A program made the position numbers and the translations under genes. Positions 1 to 8,569 of a stretch of 64,000 nt of DNA are shown piece after piece. Position 1 is the first letter of the stretch; the number at the start of each line of letters is the position of its first letter. The stretch lies in contig NZ_CP048659.1 in assembly GCF_015218165.1 (NCBI RefSeq), positions 558,001-622,000 of the forward strand, read 5' to 3'. The notes below the pieces were generated by a model. It was not told the origin of the DNA. It worked only from the letters and a program-made list of their open reading frames with translations, and did not search any database. The stretch is from Acinetobacter piscicola (GTDB lineage: Bacteria; Pseudomonadota; Gammaproteobacteria; Pseudomonadales; Moraxellaceae).

Positions 1-298
1 ACTAGGTGGTTCACATCGTCGTTATGCTTCTGTTGGCGACATTATTAAAGTTACTGTAAAAGAAGCAATTCCACGTGGCCGTGTTAAAAAAGGTGACGTG
101 ATGAATGCTGTTGTGGTTCGTACTAAATTCGGTATTCGTCGTCCAGACGGTTCTGTGATCCGTTTTGATGACAATGCTGCAGTTATTTTGAACAACAACA
201 AGGCTCCGATTGCCACTCGTATTTTCGGACCAGTGACTCGTGAACTTCGTACTGAACAGTTCATGAAAATCATTTCATTGGCTCCTGAAGTTCTATAA
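1..298 (+). CDS. rplN: 50S ribosomal protein L14 (5' end cut by window edge)
   Basis: L14 is a core protein of the large subunit at the interface with the small subunit. The reading frame is open from base 2; the first visible residues are [13 protein letters not shown] and the protein ends in SLAPEVL. About 24 N-terminal residues of the usual 122 lie outside the window. An internal ATG at 98 is not the start, because the conserved L14 sequence continues upstream of it in the same frame. It is followed 11 bp later by rplX, the normal spc-operon order. Confidence 0.97.
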   Translation, partial: LGGSHRRYASVGDIIKVTVKEAIPRGRVKKGDVMNAVVVRTKFGIRRPDGSVIRFDDNAAVILNNNKAPIATRIFGPVTRELRTEQFMKIISLAPEVL

Positions 299-309
299 TA
301 GAGGCAATC

Positions 310-627
310 ATGGCTAAGATTAGAAAAGGCGATCAAGTAATTGTGATCGCAGGTAAAGAAAAAGGCAAACAGGGTACTGTTCTGTCTGTTTCTAATGACC
401 GTGTTATGGTAGAAGGCCTTAACTTGGTTAAGAAGCATCAAAAGCCGAACCGTGCAACAGGTGCTGAAGGCGCTATCGTTACACAAGAAGCTTCGCTTCA
501 TATTTCAAACGTGGCAATTTTTAATGCTACAACCCAAAAGGCTGACCGTGTTGGTTACCAAGTGTCTGAAGGCGTGAAAACTCGCGTTTACAAGTCAAAT
601 GGTGAATCAGTGGCGGTAGCGAAGTAA
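310..627 (+). CDS. rplX: 50S ribosomal protein L24
   Basis: L24 is an assembly initiator that binds the 5' end of 23S rRNA. At 105 aa it has the usual family length. The KOW-type RNA-binding segment is at the N-terminus ([17 protein letters not shown], about residues 6-22), followed by [10 protein letters not shown], typical of L24. The ATG at 310 has a GAGG-type ribosome-binding site a few bases upstream. It sits between rplN and rplE in the standard spc order. Confidence 0.98.
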   Translation: MAKIRKGDQVIVIAGKEKGKQGTVLSVSNDRVMVEGLNLVKKHQKPNRATGAEGAIVTQEASLHISNVAIFNATTQKADRVGYQVSEGVKTRVYKSNGESVAVAK

Positions 628-643
628 TAGGTTGAAATAGGCT

Positions 644-1180
644 ATGGCCAGACTTAAAACGCGTTATAACGACGAAATCCGAGCTAAGTTGAAAGAAGAA
701 CTTGGTTTGGCGAACGTGATGGAGATTCCTCGCATCACAAAAATTACCATTAATATGGGTGTTGGTGCGGCTTCAGCTGACAAGAAATTGTTAGATGGCG
801 CTTTAGCTGATATGCAAGCTATTGCTGGTCAAAAACCAGTATTAACTTTAGCTCGTAAATCAATCGCTGGTTTTAAAATCCGTGATGGTTGGCCGATTGG
901 TTGTAAAGTTACTTTACGCGGCGAACAAATGTACGAATTCTTAGACCGTTTGATCTCAATTGCGATCCCTCGTATCCGTGACTTCCGTGGTTTCTCTGCG
1001 AAATCATTTGACGGTCGTGGTAACTACTCTATGGGTCTCAAGGAACAAATTATGTTCCCTGAAATCGATTTTGATAAGATCGATCGTATTCGTGGTATGG
1101 ATATCACCATCACTACGACTGCTCGCACTGATGACGAAGGCCGTGCGCTTATGCGTGGTTTCGGCTTCCCATTCAAATAA
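644..1180 (+). CDS. rplE: 50S ribosomal protein L5
   Basis: L5 binds 5S rRNA in the central protuberance and contacts P-site tRNA. The 178-aa length matches the family. Diagnostic stretches are KITINMGVG near residue 35, [19 protein letters not shown] near 65-83, and the C-terminal [20 protein letters not shown]. It lies 16 bp after rplX and 9 bp before rpsN, so it should be translated from the same polycistronic transcript. Nothing is unusual. Confidence 0.98.
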   Translation: MARLKTRYNDEIRAKLKEELGLANVMEIPRITKITINMGVGAASADKKLLDGALADMQAIAGQKPVLTLARKSIAGFKIRDGWPIGCKVTLRGEQMYEFLDRLISIAIPRIRDFRGFSAKSFDGRGNYSMGLKEQIMFPEIDFDKIDRIRGMDITITTTARTDDEGRALMRGFGFPFK

Positions 1181-1189
1181 GAGGTCGAT

Positions 1190-1495
1190 ATGGCTAAGAA
1201 AGGTATGATTAATCGCGAATTGAAACGCGAAAAAACAGTTGCAAAATTTGCTGCAAAACGTGCTGAATTAAAAGCAACGATTGCAAATGTAAATGCAACT
1301 GATGAAGAGCGTTTCGAAGCGATGATGAAGTTACAAGCATTACCACGTAATGCATCTCCAGTGCGTCTTCGTAACCGTTGTGGTTTAACTGGTCGTCCTC
1401 ATGGTTACTTCCGTAAGTTCGGCTTAAGCCGTAACAAATTACGTGACACAGTAATGCAAGGTGATGTACCGGGCGTTGTTAAGGCAAGCTGGTAA
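1190..1495 (+). CDS. rpsN: 30S ribosomal protein S14 (zinc-free type)
   Basis: S14 belongs to the head of the small subunit. At 101 aa it is the long form found in proteobacteria. The C-terminal half carries [21 protein letters not shown] with a single cysteine. The CxxC pairs of zinc-binding S14 are absent, so this is the metal-independent paralogue and not a zinc-reserve form. Its ATG follows rplE by 9 bp, with an AGAGG ribosome-binding site overlapping the rplE stop region. Confidence 0.98.
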   Translation: MAKKGMINRELKREKTVAKFAAKRAELKATIANVNATDEERFEAMMKLQALPRNASPVRLRNRCGLTGRPHGYFRKFGLSRNKLRDTVMQGDVPGVVKASW

Positions 1496-1508
1496 GGAGC
1501 GACTATAA

Positions 1509-1904
1509 ATGAGTATGCAAGATACCGTTGCCGACATGTTAACACGTGTTCGTAACGCACAAATGGCAAAGAAACAAACTGTTTCTATGCCAAACTCTAA
1601 GTTGAAAGTTGCGATTGCGAACGTACTTCAACAAGAAGGTTATATTTCAAACGTAGAAGTTGCTGATAATGAAGGCAAAGCTACTTTGACTATTACTTTA
1701 AAATATTTCGAAGGCAAACCAGTTATTGATACTGTGAAACGTGTAAGCCGTCCAGGTCTACGCCAATATCGCGGTAAAGATGCACTTCCTAGCGTTAAGC
1801 AAGGTTTAGGTATTGCAATTGTTTCTACAAGCAAAGGCATCATGACTGATCGCGCTGCACGTGCTGCGGGCGTTGGTGGTGAAGTTATTGCTTTTGTTTC
1901 TTAA
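1509..1904 (+). CDS. rpsH: 30S ribosomal protein S8
   Basis: S8 is a primary 16S rRNA-binding protein. In E. coli it also represses the spc operon by binding mRNA near rplE. The 131-aa protein starts [18 protein letters not shown] and ends [22 protein letters not shown], both typical. An AAGGAG ribosome-binding site overlaps the end of rpsN. Whether S8 autoregulation operates here cannot be judged from these bases alone. Confidence 0.98.
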   Translation: MSMQDTVADMLTRVRNAQMAKKQTVSMPNSKLKVAIANVLQQEGYISNVEVADNEGKATLTITLKYFEGKPVIDTVKRVSRPGLRQYRGKDALPSVKQGLGIAIVSTSKGIMTDRAARAAGVGGEVIAFVS

Positions 1905-1917
1905 TAGGTGATTCCTC

Positions 1918-2451
1918 ATGTCTCGTGTGGCTAAAGCCCCAGTAACTGTACCTAATGGTGTAACAGTTACTCAGAACGGCCGGCAGGTCGAAGTGAAAGG
2001 CAGCAAAGGTACGTTGTCTTTCAACCTGCATGCGCTGGTCGAGCTAAAACAGGAAGAAGGTCAACTTCACATTGCTCCTAAAGCTGAGTCGAAAGACGCT
2101 TGGATGCAAGCTGGTACTGCTCGCGCTGTTCTTAACAACCTTGTAAAAGGTGTTAGCGAAGGTTTCGAACGCAAGTTACAACTCATTGGTGTTGGTTATA
2201 AAGCTGCGGTTAAAGGTAACGTTGTTAACCTTAACCTTGGTTTTTCACACCCAATCGACTACAACCTTCCAGAAGGTGTAACTGCTGAAACTCCAACTGC
2301 AACTGAAATTATTCTTAAATCTGCTGATAAAGCAGCTTTAGGTCAAGTGGCTGCAGATATCCGTGGTTACCGTCCACCAGAGCCTTATAAAGGTAAAGGT
2401 GTTCGTTATTCTGACGAAGTTGTTCTTCGTAAAGAAGCTAAGAAGAAATAA
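1918..2451 (+). CDS. rplF: 50S ribosomal protein L6
   Basis: L6 binds 23S rRNA near the factor-binding site. The 177-aa protein has the two repeated L6 folds. The C-terminal signature [19 protein letters not shown] (around residues 149-167) is strongly conserved in the family, and the basic tail KEAKKK is usual. It lies 13 bp downstream of rpsH. Confidence 0.98.
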   Translation: MSRVAKAPVTVPNGVTVTQNGRQVEVKGSKGTLSFNLHALVELKQEEGQLHIAPKAESKDAWMQAGTARAVLNNLVKGVSEGFERKLQLIGVGYKAAVKGNVVNLNLGFSHPIDYNLPEGVTAETPTATEIILKSADKAALGQVAADIRGYRPPEPYKGKGVRYSDEVVLRKEAKKK

Positions 2452-2465
2452 GGCGCGAGGTTCTT

Positions 2466-2816
2466 ATGAACGAAAAGAAACAATCCCGTTTGCGTCGTGC
2501 AAAAAGCACACGCTTGCACATTCGTGCATTGGGTGCGACTCGTTTGTGTGTAAACCGCACGCCGCGTCACATCTATGCGCAAGTTATTTCAGCAGATGGT
2601 GGCAAAGTATTAGCGCAAGCTTCTACTTTGGATGCATCTTTACGTAGCGGTACTACAGGTAATGTAGATTCAGCTACTAAAGTAGGTGCTTTAATCGCAG
2701 AACGTGCGAAAGCTGCTGGTGTTACTAAAGTAGCGTTTGACCGTTCTGGTTTTAAATATCATGGTCGTATCAAAGCCTTGGCTGATGCTGCTCGTGAAAA
2801 CGGCTTGGAGTTCTAA
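2466..2816 (+). CDS. rplR: 50S ribosomal protein L18
   Basis: L18 binds 5S rRNA together with L5 and L25. At 116 aa it has family length. The start [20 protein letters not shown] is basic, and the C-terminus contains [23 protein letters not shown], the diagnostic L18 block. Its stop is separated from the rpsE start by only 2 bp, which implies translational coupling. Confidence 0.98.
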   Translation: MNEKKQSRLRRAKSTRLHIRALGATRLCVNRTPRHIYAQVISADGGKVLAQASTLDASLRSGTTGNVDSATKVGALIAERAKAAGVTKVAFDRSGFKYHGRIKALADAARENGLEF

Positions 2817-2818
2817 TC

Positions 2819-3316
2819 ATGGCTAAAGTTGAACAAAACGAAGGTCTTGTTGAAAAGCTGGTTGCCGTTGATCGTGTAGCCAAAGTTGTTAAGGGCGGTC
2901 GTATCTTCTCTTTCACAGCATTGACTGTGGTTGGTGATGGTAATGGTCGTGTAGGTTTTGGTCGTGGTAAAGCACGTGAAGTTCCAGCTGCTATTTCTAA
3001 AGCACTTGAAGCTGCACGTCGTAACATGATCACTGTTGATCTTGTTGACGGTACTTTACAACACCCAATCAATGCGCGTCATGGCGCTAGCCGTGTATTC
3101 ATGCAACCTGCATCAGAAGGTACTGGCGTAATCGCTGGTGGTTCTATGCGTGCGGTACTTGAAGCTGCTGGTGTACGTAACGTATTGACTAAATGTTATG
3201 GTTCTACAAACGCTGCAAACGTTGTAAACGCGACTTTTAATGGTTTGCGTGATATGACTTCTCCAGAGAAAGTTGCTGCAAAACGTGGTCTTTCAGTAGA
3301 ACAAATTTTAGGGTAA
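2819..3316 (+). CDS. rpsE: 30S ribosomal protein S5
   Basis: S5 is important for translational accuracy and mRNA helicase activity at the entry channel. The 165-aa protein has the N-terminal double-stranded-RNA-binding-like domain with [19 protein letters not shown] (about residues 23-41) and [13 protein letters not shown], then the C-terminal S5 fold with [19 protein letters not shown]. It begins 2 bp after rplR. Confidence 0.98.
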   Translation: MAKVEQNEGLVEKLVAVDRVAKVVKGGRIFSFTALTVVGDGNGRVGFGRGKAREVPAAISKALEAARRNMITVDLVDGTLQHPINARHGASRVFMQPASEGTGVIAGGSMRAVLEAAGVRNVLTKCYGSTNAANVVNATFNGLRDMTSPEKVAAKRGLSVEQILG

Positions 3317-3322
3317 TCAATC

Positions 3323-3499
3323 ATGAAAACGATTAAAGTTACCCAGACTAAATCTGCTTCGCATCGTTTGAAAAATCACAAACTTTGCCTACAAGGTTTA
3401 GGTCTGCGTCGTATTGGTCATACTGTAGAAGTGGTAGATACTCCTTCTAACCGTGGTATGATCAACAAAGTCTACTATATGGTTAGTGTAGAGGAATAA
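3323..3499 (+). CDS. rpmD: 50S ribosomal protein L30
   Basis: This 58-aa gene was found by reading between rpsE and rplO. Translation gives [20 protein letters not shown] and continues [20 protein letters not shown], ending [13 protein letters not shown]. This is a standard short bacterial L30, a peripheral large-subunit protein. It starts 6 bp after the rpsE stop and ends 3 bp before the rplO start, its conserved location. Confidence 0.97.
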   Translation: MKTIKVTQTKSASHRLKNHKLCLQGLGLRRIGHTVEVVDTPSNRGMINKVYYMVSVEE

Positions 3500-3502
3500 G
3501 CC

Positions 3503-3943
3503 ATGACTCTGCGTTTAAATGAGCTTGCACCTGCTGAAGGTGCAAAACGTGAAAACCGTCGTTTAGGCCGTGGTATCGGTTCTGGCGTTGGTAAAACCGG
3601 TGGCCGTGGTGTCAAAGGTCAAAAATCACGTAAAAGTGGTGGCGTTCGTCCAGGCTTTGAAGGTGGTCAAACTGCGTTATATCGTCGTTTACCTAAATTC
3701 GGTTTCACTAGCCAATTGGCTTTGAAAACTGCTGAAGTACGTTTGTCAGAACTTGCTAAAGTTGAAGGTGATATTGTTTCACTTGAAACTTTGAAAGCTG
3801 CGAATGTTGTACGTAAAGATATGTTACGTGCTCGTATCGTTCTTTCTGGTGAAATTACTCGTGCGTTCACTGTACAAGGTGTTGCTTTGACTAAAGGCGC
3901 TAAAGCTGCTGTAGAAGCTGCTGGCGGTAAAGTCGAGGAGTAA
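3503..3943 (+). CDS. rplO: 50S ribosomal protein L15
   Basis: L15 is a late-assembly large-subunit protein with a long basic N-terminal extension. The 146-aa protein shows [18 protein letters not shown] near residues 20-37 followed by [18 protein letters not shown], the family signature. The gene lies directly upstream of secY, and its last codons include GAGGAG, which serves as the secY ribosome-binding site. Confidence 0.98.
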   Translation: MTLRLNELAPAEGAKRENRRLGRGIGSGVGKTGGRGVKGQKSRKSGGVRPGFEGGQTALYRRLPKFGFTSQLALKTAEVRLSELAKVEGDIVSLETLKAANVVRKDMLRARIVLSGEITRAFTVQGVALTKGAKAAVEAAGGKVEE

Positions 3944-3949
3944 TCGCGA

Positions 3950-5308
3950 GTGAGTATGTCTCCTAGTTCTTCAGGTCATGTGAATATGATGAAAGGTCAA
4001 CCGTTTCATGTGAAATATCGTGAAGTTATACGCCGATTAATGTTCTTAATTGGTGCATTGGTGGTCTTTCGACTAGGAGCGCATATTCCGCTACCAGGTA
4101 TCGATAATGTCGCTTTAGAACGTTTTTTCAAGGCTAATGAGGGTACCTTCTTAGGCTTGTTTAATATGTTCTCAGGCGGGGCATTAGAGCGAATGTCAAT
4201 TCTTGCGTTAGGGATCATGCCATACATTTCTGCATCGATTATCGTGCAGTTAATGTCAACGGTTGTTCCTTCGCTGGAAGCATTAAAGAAAGAAGGCGAG
4301 CAGGGCAAGCGTAAGATTAATCAGTACACACGCTATGGCACACTTTTACTCGCATTTGTTCAAGGTATCGGGATGTGTGCAGGTTTAATTAGTCAAGGTA
4401 TTACTTTGACTTCTGGACTGGCATTTTACATTCCAGCACTAACATCGTTAGTTGCAGGTACGATGTTCTTAATGTGGTTGGGTGAGCAAATTACAGAGCG
4501 CGGTATTGGTAATGGTATCTCGATGATTATCTTCGCAGGTATTGTTGCTGGCTTACCAAACCTAGTAATTCAAGCATTTACTTCGGTAGATAATGGTCAG
4601 TCAAGTTTAATTGGTTTGGCTATTTTTGGATTGCTCTCGGTTGCTGTACTTGCAGCGATTGTGTTTATTGAAAAAGCGCAACGCCGCATACCTGTTAACT
4701 ATGCTCAAAAGCAGCAAGGTCGTCGTGTATTCACTGCACAGCAAACACATTTGCCATTGAAAATTAACATGGCAGGGGTTATTCCAGCAATTTTCGCAAG
4801 TTCGTTATTGTTGTTCCCTGCAAGTTTAGGTCAATGGTTGGGTAGTGCTGATCCAAATGCAGGAATTGTAAAACGTAGCCTTCAAGATTTGGCACTCGTA
4901 TTGTCGCCTGGACAACCTTTGTATTTGGTGCTCTTTGGTGCGTTAATTATCTTTTTCTGTTATTTTTATACGGCACTTGTATTTAGCCCTAAAGAAGTAT
5001 CAGAGAACTTGAAACGCAGCGGAGCTTATGTACCTGGTATTCGCCCAGGTGAGCAAACTGCTCGTTACTTAGATCATATTCTTAATCGTTTGACGTTTAT
5101 TGGTTCGATTTATATTACTGTGATTTGTTTGATGCCAATGATTCTGCAAAGTTCTTTTGGTATTCCGTTCCACCTTGGTGGTACATCATTGTTGATCGTT
5201 GTTGTTGTGGTGATGGACTTTATGGCTCAGCTACAAGCACATCTCACTTCACGCCAATATGACAATCAAACGTTAATGAGAAAAACGACTGCTCATCCTA
5301 AAGGATAA
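3950..5308 (+). CDS. secY: Protein translocase channel subunit SecY
   Basis: SecY forms the membrane pore of the SecYEG translocon, which exports unfolded proteins and inserts membrane proteins. The 452-aa product has ten predicted membrane segments. The plug/second-helix region has [21 protein letters not shown] (residues about 68-88), and the cytoplasmic C5 loop reads [22 protein letters not shown]. The start is GTG at 3950, 9 bp after GAGGAG at 3935-3940; an ATG two codons later is spaced too far for that site. Its place in the spc operon links ribosome and translocon supply. Confidence 0.98.
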
Positions 5309-5328
5309 GCGCACTTAGAGGTTTCATC

Positions 5329-5445
5329 ATGAAAGTACAAGCTTCTGTAAAGAAAATTTGTGGTAGCTGTAAAGTTATCCGTCGTAATGGGGTTATTCGC
5401 GTAATTTGTAGCGCTGAACCTCGTCATAAGCAGCGTCAAGGTTAA
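5329..5445 (+). CDS. rpmJ: 50S ribosomal protein L36 (zinc-ribbon type)
   Basis: This 38-aa gene reads [20 protein letters not shown], then [18 protein letters not shown]. The CxxC pair, a third cysteine and a histidine four residues later form the zinc site of the canonical L36. It closes the spc operon, 20 bp after secY. Confidence 0.97.
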
Positions 5446-5460
5446 TTTAATTAAGACCTG

Positions 5461-5490
5461 TTGATTTCAGTAGGCTAATTAGGTTATTAT
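5461..5490 (+). promoter_or_regulatory. Candidate promoter for the alpha (rpsM-rplQ) operon
   Basis: TTGATT at 5461-5466 and TATTAT at 5485-5490, separated by 18 bp, fit a sigma-70 promoter. A transcript starting just downstream would open with the GC-rich hairpin at 5491-5517. This is a pattern match only; the alpha genes may also be read through from the spc operon. Confidence 0.4.
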
Positions 5491-5517
5491 CCGCCCCTCA
5501 AGATTTTTGTGGGGCGG
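5491..5517 (+). promoter_or_regulatory. GC-rich hairpin in the rpsM leader
   Basis: CCGCCCC at 5491-5497 pairs perfectly with GGGGCGG at 5511-5517 around a 13-base loop, 35 bp before rpsM. It could be a partial terminator for spc transcripts, although only a short T-run follows. It could instead be part of an S4-responsive leader; in E. coli S4 (rpsD) represses this operon through a leader structure upstream of rpsM. Confidence 0.6.
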
Positions 5518-5552
5518 TTGATTATCTCTACTGCCTTTTTGGAGAAATTTGA

Positions 5553-5909
5553 ATGGCTCGTATTGCCGGTGTAAACATTCCGGATAACAAGCATGCTGTT
5601 ATCTCTCTCACGTATATTTTTGGTATTGGTCGCCATACTGCTAAAGTTATCTTAGCTGCTGCGGGTGTTGCTACAACTACTAAAATTCGTGAATTAGATG
5701 ATGCTCAGCTTGATGCGATTCGTGCTGAAGTTGCTAAGGTTCCAACCGAAGGTGACTTACGTCGCGAAATTTCCATGAACATTAAACGTTTAATGGATTT
5801 AGGCTGCTACCGCGGTCTTCGTCATCGTCGCAGCTTGCCTGTTCGCGGACAACGCACCAAAACTAACGCACGTACCCGTAAAGGTCCGCGCAAACCTATT
5901 AAGAAATAA
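5553..5909 (+). CDS. rpsM: 30S ribosomal protein S13
   Basis: S13 sits at the top of the small-subunit head and bridges to the large subunit. The 118-aa protein begins [20 protein letters not shown] and has the conserved C-terminal block [20 protein letters not shown] followed by [13 protein letters not shown] is placed 7-10 bp before the ATG. It is the first gene of the alpha operon and is preceded by a probable leader hairpin. Confidence 0.98.
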   Translation: MARIAGVNIPDNKHAVISLTYIFGIGRHTAKVILAAAGVATTTKIRELDDAQLDAIRAEVAKVPTEGDLRREISMNIKRLMDLGCYRGLRHRRSLPVRGQRTKTNARTRKGPRKPIKK

Positions 5910-5928
5910 GATTTCTGGAAGCTAAAAG

Positions 5929-6315
5929 ATGGCTAAAGATACTCGCACACGCAAGAAGGTCACCCGTACCGTCTCTGAAGGTGTTGCACACATTCACGCT
6001 TCTTTTAATAACACCATTGTTACGATTACTGATCGTCAAGGTAATGCATTGGCTTGGGCCACTTCAGGTGGACAAGGCTTCCGTGGATCACGTAAATCAA
6101 CTCCGTTTGCTGCTCAGGTAGCTGCTGAAGTTGCTGGTAAAGCTGCTTTAGATTACGGTTTGAAAAACTTGGACGTCCTTGTAAAAGGTCCTGGTCCTGG
6201 TCGTGAATCTGCGGTTCGTGCATTAGGTGCAGTGGGTTATAAAATTAACAGCATTACCGATGTGACTCCAATTCCGCACAACGGTTGCCGTCCACCTAAA
6301 AAACGTCGCGTGTAA
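5929..6315 (+). CDS. rpsK: 30S ribosomal protein S11
   Basis: S11 is in the platform of the small subunit near the mRNA exit. The 128-aa protein contains [19 protein letters not shown] (about residues 23-41), [14 protein letters not shown], and the C-terminal [20 protein letters not shown], all S11 hallmarks. It lies 19 bp after rpsM in the standard order. Confidence 0.98.
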
Positions 6316-6327
6316 GGAGAAACATTC

Positions 6328-6954
6328 ATGGCTCGTTATATTGGTCCAAAATGCAAACTCTCTCGCCGCGAAGGGACAGACCTGCAATTAAAATCTGGCG
6401 TTAAACCTTTTGACGTCAAAACTAAAAAAGCTGCTAAAGCGCCTGGTCAACATGGCGGGGCTCGTGGTGGTAAACAATCTGAGTATTCACTACAATTACG
6501 TGAAAAACAAAAAGTACGTCGTATGTACGGTGTGTTAGAGCGTCAATTTAGTAATTACTATAAAGAAGCTGCTCGTGTTAAAGGCGCAACAGGTGAAAAC
6601 TTGTTGAAATTGCTTGAAAGCCGTTTAGATAACGTTGTTTATCGTATGGGCTTTGGTTCTACACGTGCAGAAGCTCGTCAGCTTGTATCTCACCGTTCAA
6701 TCACTTTAAATGGTCGTCGCGTTAATATCGCGTCTATCCAAGTTAAAGCGGGTGACGTGATCGCAGTTCACGAAGGTGCTAAACAACAATTACGTATTAA
6801 AAACGCAATTGAATTAGCTGCTCAACGTGGTACTTCTCCTTGGATCGAAGTAGATCATTCGAAACTTGAAGGTACATTTAAAGCTGCACCAGATCGTTCT
6901 GATTTACCTGCTGAAATCAACGAAAGCTTGATTGTAGAATTGTATTCTAAATAA
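6328..6954 (+). CDS. rpsD: 30S ribosomal protein S4
   Basis: S4 is a primary 16S binder, and in E. coli it is the translational repressor of the alpha operon. The 208-aa product starts [19 protein letters not shown]. The central [17 protein letters not shown] and the S4 RNA-binding domain [20 protein letters not shown] (around 92-111) are clear. Only one cysteine is present near the N-terminus, so this is the zinc-free form. An AAGGAG ribosome-binding site lies 9 bp upstream. Confidence 0.98.
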   Translation: MARYIGPKCKLSRREGTDLQLKSGVKPFDVKTKKAAKAPGQHGGARGGKQSEYSLQLREKQKVRRMYGVLERQFSNYYKEAARVKGATGENLLKLLESRLDNVVYRMGFGSTRAEARQLVSHRSITLNGRRVNIASIQVKAGDVIAVHEGAKQQLRIKNAIELAAQRGTSPWIEVDHSKLEGTFKAAPDRSDLPAEINESLIVELYSK

Positions 6955-6971
6955 TCCTTGAGGTAGCAATA

Positions 6972-7979
6972 ATGACGCGTACTGCAAACGAGTTTCTTAC
7001 TCCGCAAGCGATCAAGGTCGAAGCGGCAAGCGGGACCTCGGCGAAAGTGATTCTAGAACCTTTAGAGCGTGGCTTTGGTCATACTCTGGGGAATGCTTTA
7101 CGTCGCATTCTATTATCTTCTTTGCCTGGCGCTGCTGTGGTTGAAGTGGAAATAGAAGGTGTCGAGCACGAGTACAGTACTTTAGAAGGCTTGCAGCAGG
7201 ACATCGTCGAGCTCTTGCTGAACCTAAAAGGATTGTCTATTAAGCTGTTCGATCAAAACGAAGCATATTTAACATTAGAAAAACAAGGTCCTGGCGATGT
7301 AACTGCTGCTGATCTTCGTTTGCCACATAATGTTGAAGTGGTTAACCCTGAACATGTGATCGGCACTTTAAGTGCTACAGGCTCATTAAAAATGCGCTTG
7401 AAAGTTGCTCAAGGTCGTGGTTATGAAACATCTGACTCACGCTTCCCTGAAGGCGAAACTCGCCCAGTGGGTCGTTTACAGTTAGATGCTTCTTATAGCC
7501 CAATCAAACGTGTTTCTTATACCGTAGAAAATGCGCGTGTAGAACAACGTACTGACCTTGATAAATTGGTCATTGATCTTGAAACAAATGGTACTGTAGA
7601 TCCAGAAGAAGCGATCCGCAAAGCGGCAACAATCTTGCAACAACAAATTGCAATTTTTGTTGATCTTCAGAAAGATCAAGCGCCAGTGGCTCAAGAACCT
7701 CGTGAAGAAGTTGACCCAATCTTGCTTCGTCCAGTAGATGATCTAGAGCTTACTGTTCGTTCTGCTAACTGTTTGAAAGCAGAAAATATTTACTACATTG
7801 GTGATTTAGTACAACGTACTGAAGTTGAGTTATTAAAAACTCCTAACTTAGGTAAAAAATCGTTGACTGAAATCAAAGATGTTCTGGCTTCAAAAGGCTT
7901 ACAACTCGGCATGCGTTTAGAAAACTGGCCACCAGCTAGTTTGCGTATGGACGATCGTTTTGCCTATCGTAGCCGTTAA
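6972..7979 (+). CDS. rpoA: RNA polymerase alpha subunit
   Basis: The alpha subunit nucleates RNA polymerase assembly, and its C-terminal domain contacts UP elements and activators. The 335-aa protein has the N-terminal dimerisation domain with [20 protein letters not shown] (about 29-48), a linker near 235-250, and the C-terminal domain with [20 protein letters not shown] and [17 protein letters not shown] lies about 9 bp before the ATG. It is in the normal place between rpsD and rplQ. Confidence 0.98.
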   Translation: MTRTANEFLTPQAIKVEAASGTSAKVILEPLERGFGHTLGNALRRILLSSLPGAAVVEVEIEGVEHEYSTLEGLQQDIVELLLNLKGLSIKLFDQNEAYLTLEKQGPGDVTAADLRLPHNVEVVNPEHVIGTLSATGSLKMRLKVAQGRGYETSDSRFPEGETRPVGRLQLDASYSPIKRVSYTVENARVEQRTDLDKLVIDLETNGTVDPEEAIRKAATILQQQIAIFVDLQKDQAPVAQEPREEVDPILLRPVDDLELTVRSANCLKAENIYYIGDLVQRTEVELLKTPNLGKKSLTEIKDVLASKGLQLGMRLENWPPASLRMDDRFAYRSR

Positions 7980-7997
7980 TTAAGTAGGACTATCACC

Positions 7998-8363
7998 ATG
8001 CGTCATCGTAATAGTGGTGTGAAATTAGGCCGTACAAGCAGTCATCGTAAAGCGATGTTCCAAAACATGGCGAATTCTTTGTTTGAACATGAGTTAATCA
8101 AAACTACTGTTCCTAAAGCAAAAGAGTTACGTCGTGTAGCTGAGCCTTTAATCACTTTAGCTAAAAACGATACTGTTGCAAACCGTCGTTTAGCGTTTGC
8201 TCGTACTCGTTCAGCAGCAACTGTTGGTAAATTATTTACCGTTCTAGGCCCTCGTTATAAAGAACGTAACGGTGGTTATCTGCGTGTTCTTAAAGCTGGT
8301 TTCCGTGCAGGTGATGCTGCACCGATGGCTTATGTAGAACTTGTAGATCGTGAAGTAAACTAA
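7998..8363 (+). CDS. rplQ: 50S ribosomal protein L17
   Basis: L17 lies near the peptide exit of the large subunit. The 121-aa protein starts [20 protein letters not shown], the diagnostic opening, and ends [14 protein letters not shown]. It is the last gene of the alpha operon. A strong terminator follows 30 bp after the stop. Confidence 0.98.
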   Translation: MRHRNSGVKLGRTSSHRKAMFQNMANSLFEHELIKTTVPKAKELRRVAEPLITLAKNDTVANRRLAFARTRSAATVGKLFTVLGPRYKERNGGYLRVLKAGFRAGDAAPMAYVELVDREVN

Positions 8364-8392
8364 TACTTCTCTAAGAACTTCGGTTGTTCTTG

Positions 8393-8422
8393 AAAAGGTC
8401 GGTTTTTATACCGACCTTTTTT
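8393..8422 (+). terminator. Rho-independent terminator of the ribosomal superoperon
   Basis: AAAAGGTCGG pairs with CCGACCTTTT across an 8-base loop and runs into further T residues. A second smaller hairpin (AAGAAC/GTTCTT around TTCGGTT) lies just upstream at about 8373-8391. Confidence 0.92.
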
Positions 8423-8471
8423 ATGCTTCGGAATAATAATTGTTAGACAAAATATTAAAAATGTCCTCAAG

Positions 8472-8521
8472 TGACATGCATTTTGTCAGAAAAAGTCAAA
8501 CTTGACATTGTGTATTGTCAA
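8472..8521 (+). promoter_or_regulatory. Operator-like palindromes upstream of the almA-like gene
   Basis: Three overlapping or adjacent inverted repeats built on TGACA/TGTCA are visible: TGACA-N7-TGTCA at 8472-8488, GTCAA-N2-TTGAC at 8495-8506, and TTGACA-N8-TGTCAA at 8502-8521. The last contains the candidate -35 element. This looks like a binding site for a dimeric repressor or activator, but I do not recognise the regulator. Confidence 0.55.
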
Positions 8522-8530
8522 ATTTATGTT
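8502..8530 (+). promoter_or_regulatory. Candidate sigma-70 promoter of the almA-like gene
   Basis: TTGACA at 8502-8507 matches the -35 consensus exactly. It is followed after 17 bp by TATGTT at 8525-8530 as a -10 element, 40 bp before the start codon. The -35 element is embedded in a palindrome, so a bound regulator would occlude it. Confidence 0.6.
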
Positions 8531-8569
8531 TTAATAAAAATGTACTCTTAAAAAGGTTATAAAAAGAAA

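Noticed and set aside
22..501. A 159-residue minus-strand frame
   Set aside because: It is the complement of rplN and rplX, two certain ribosomal-protein genes.
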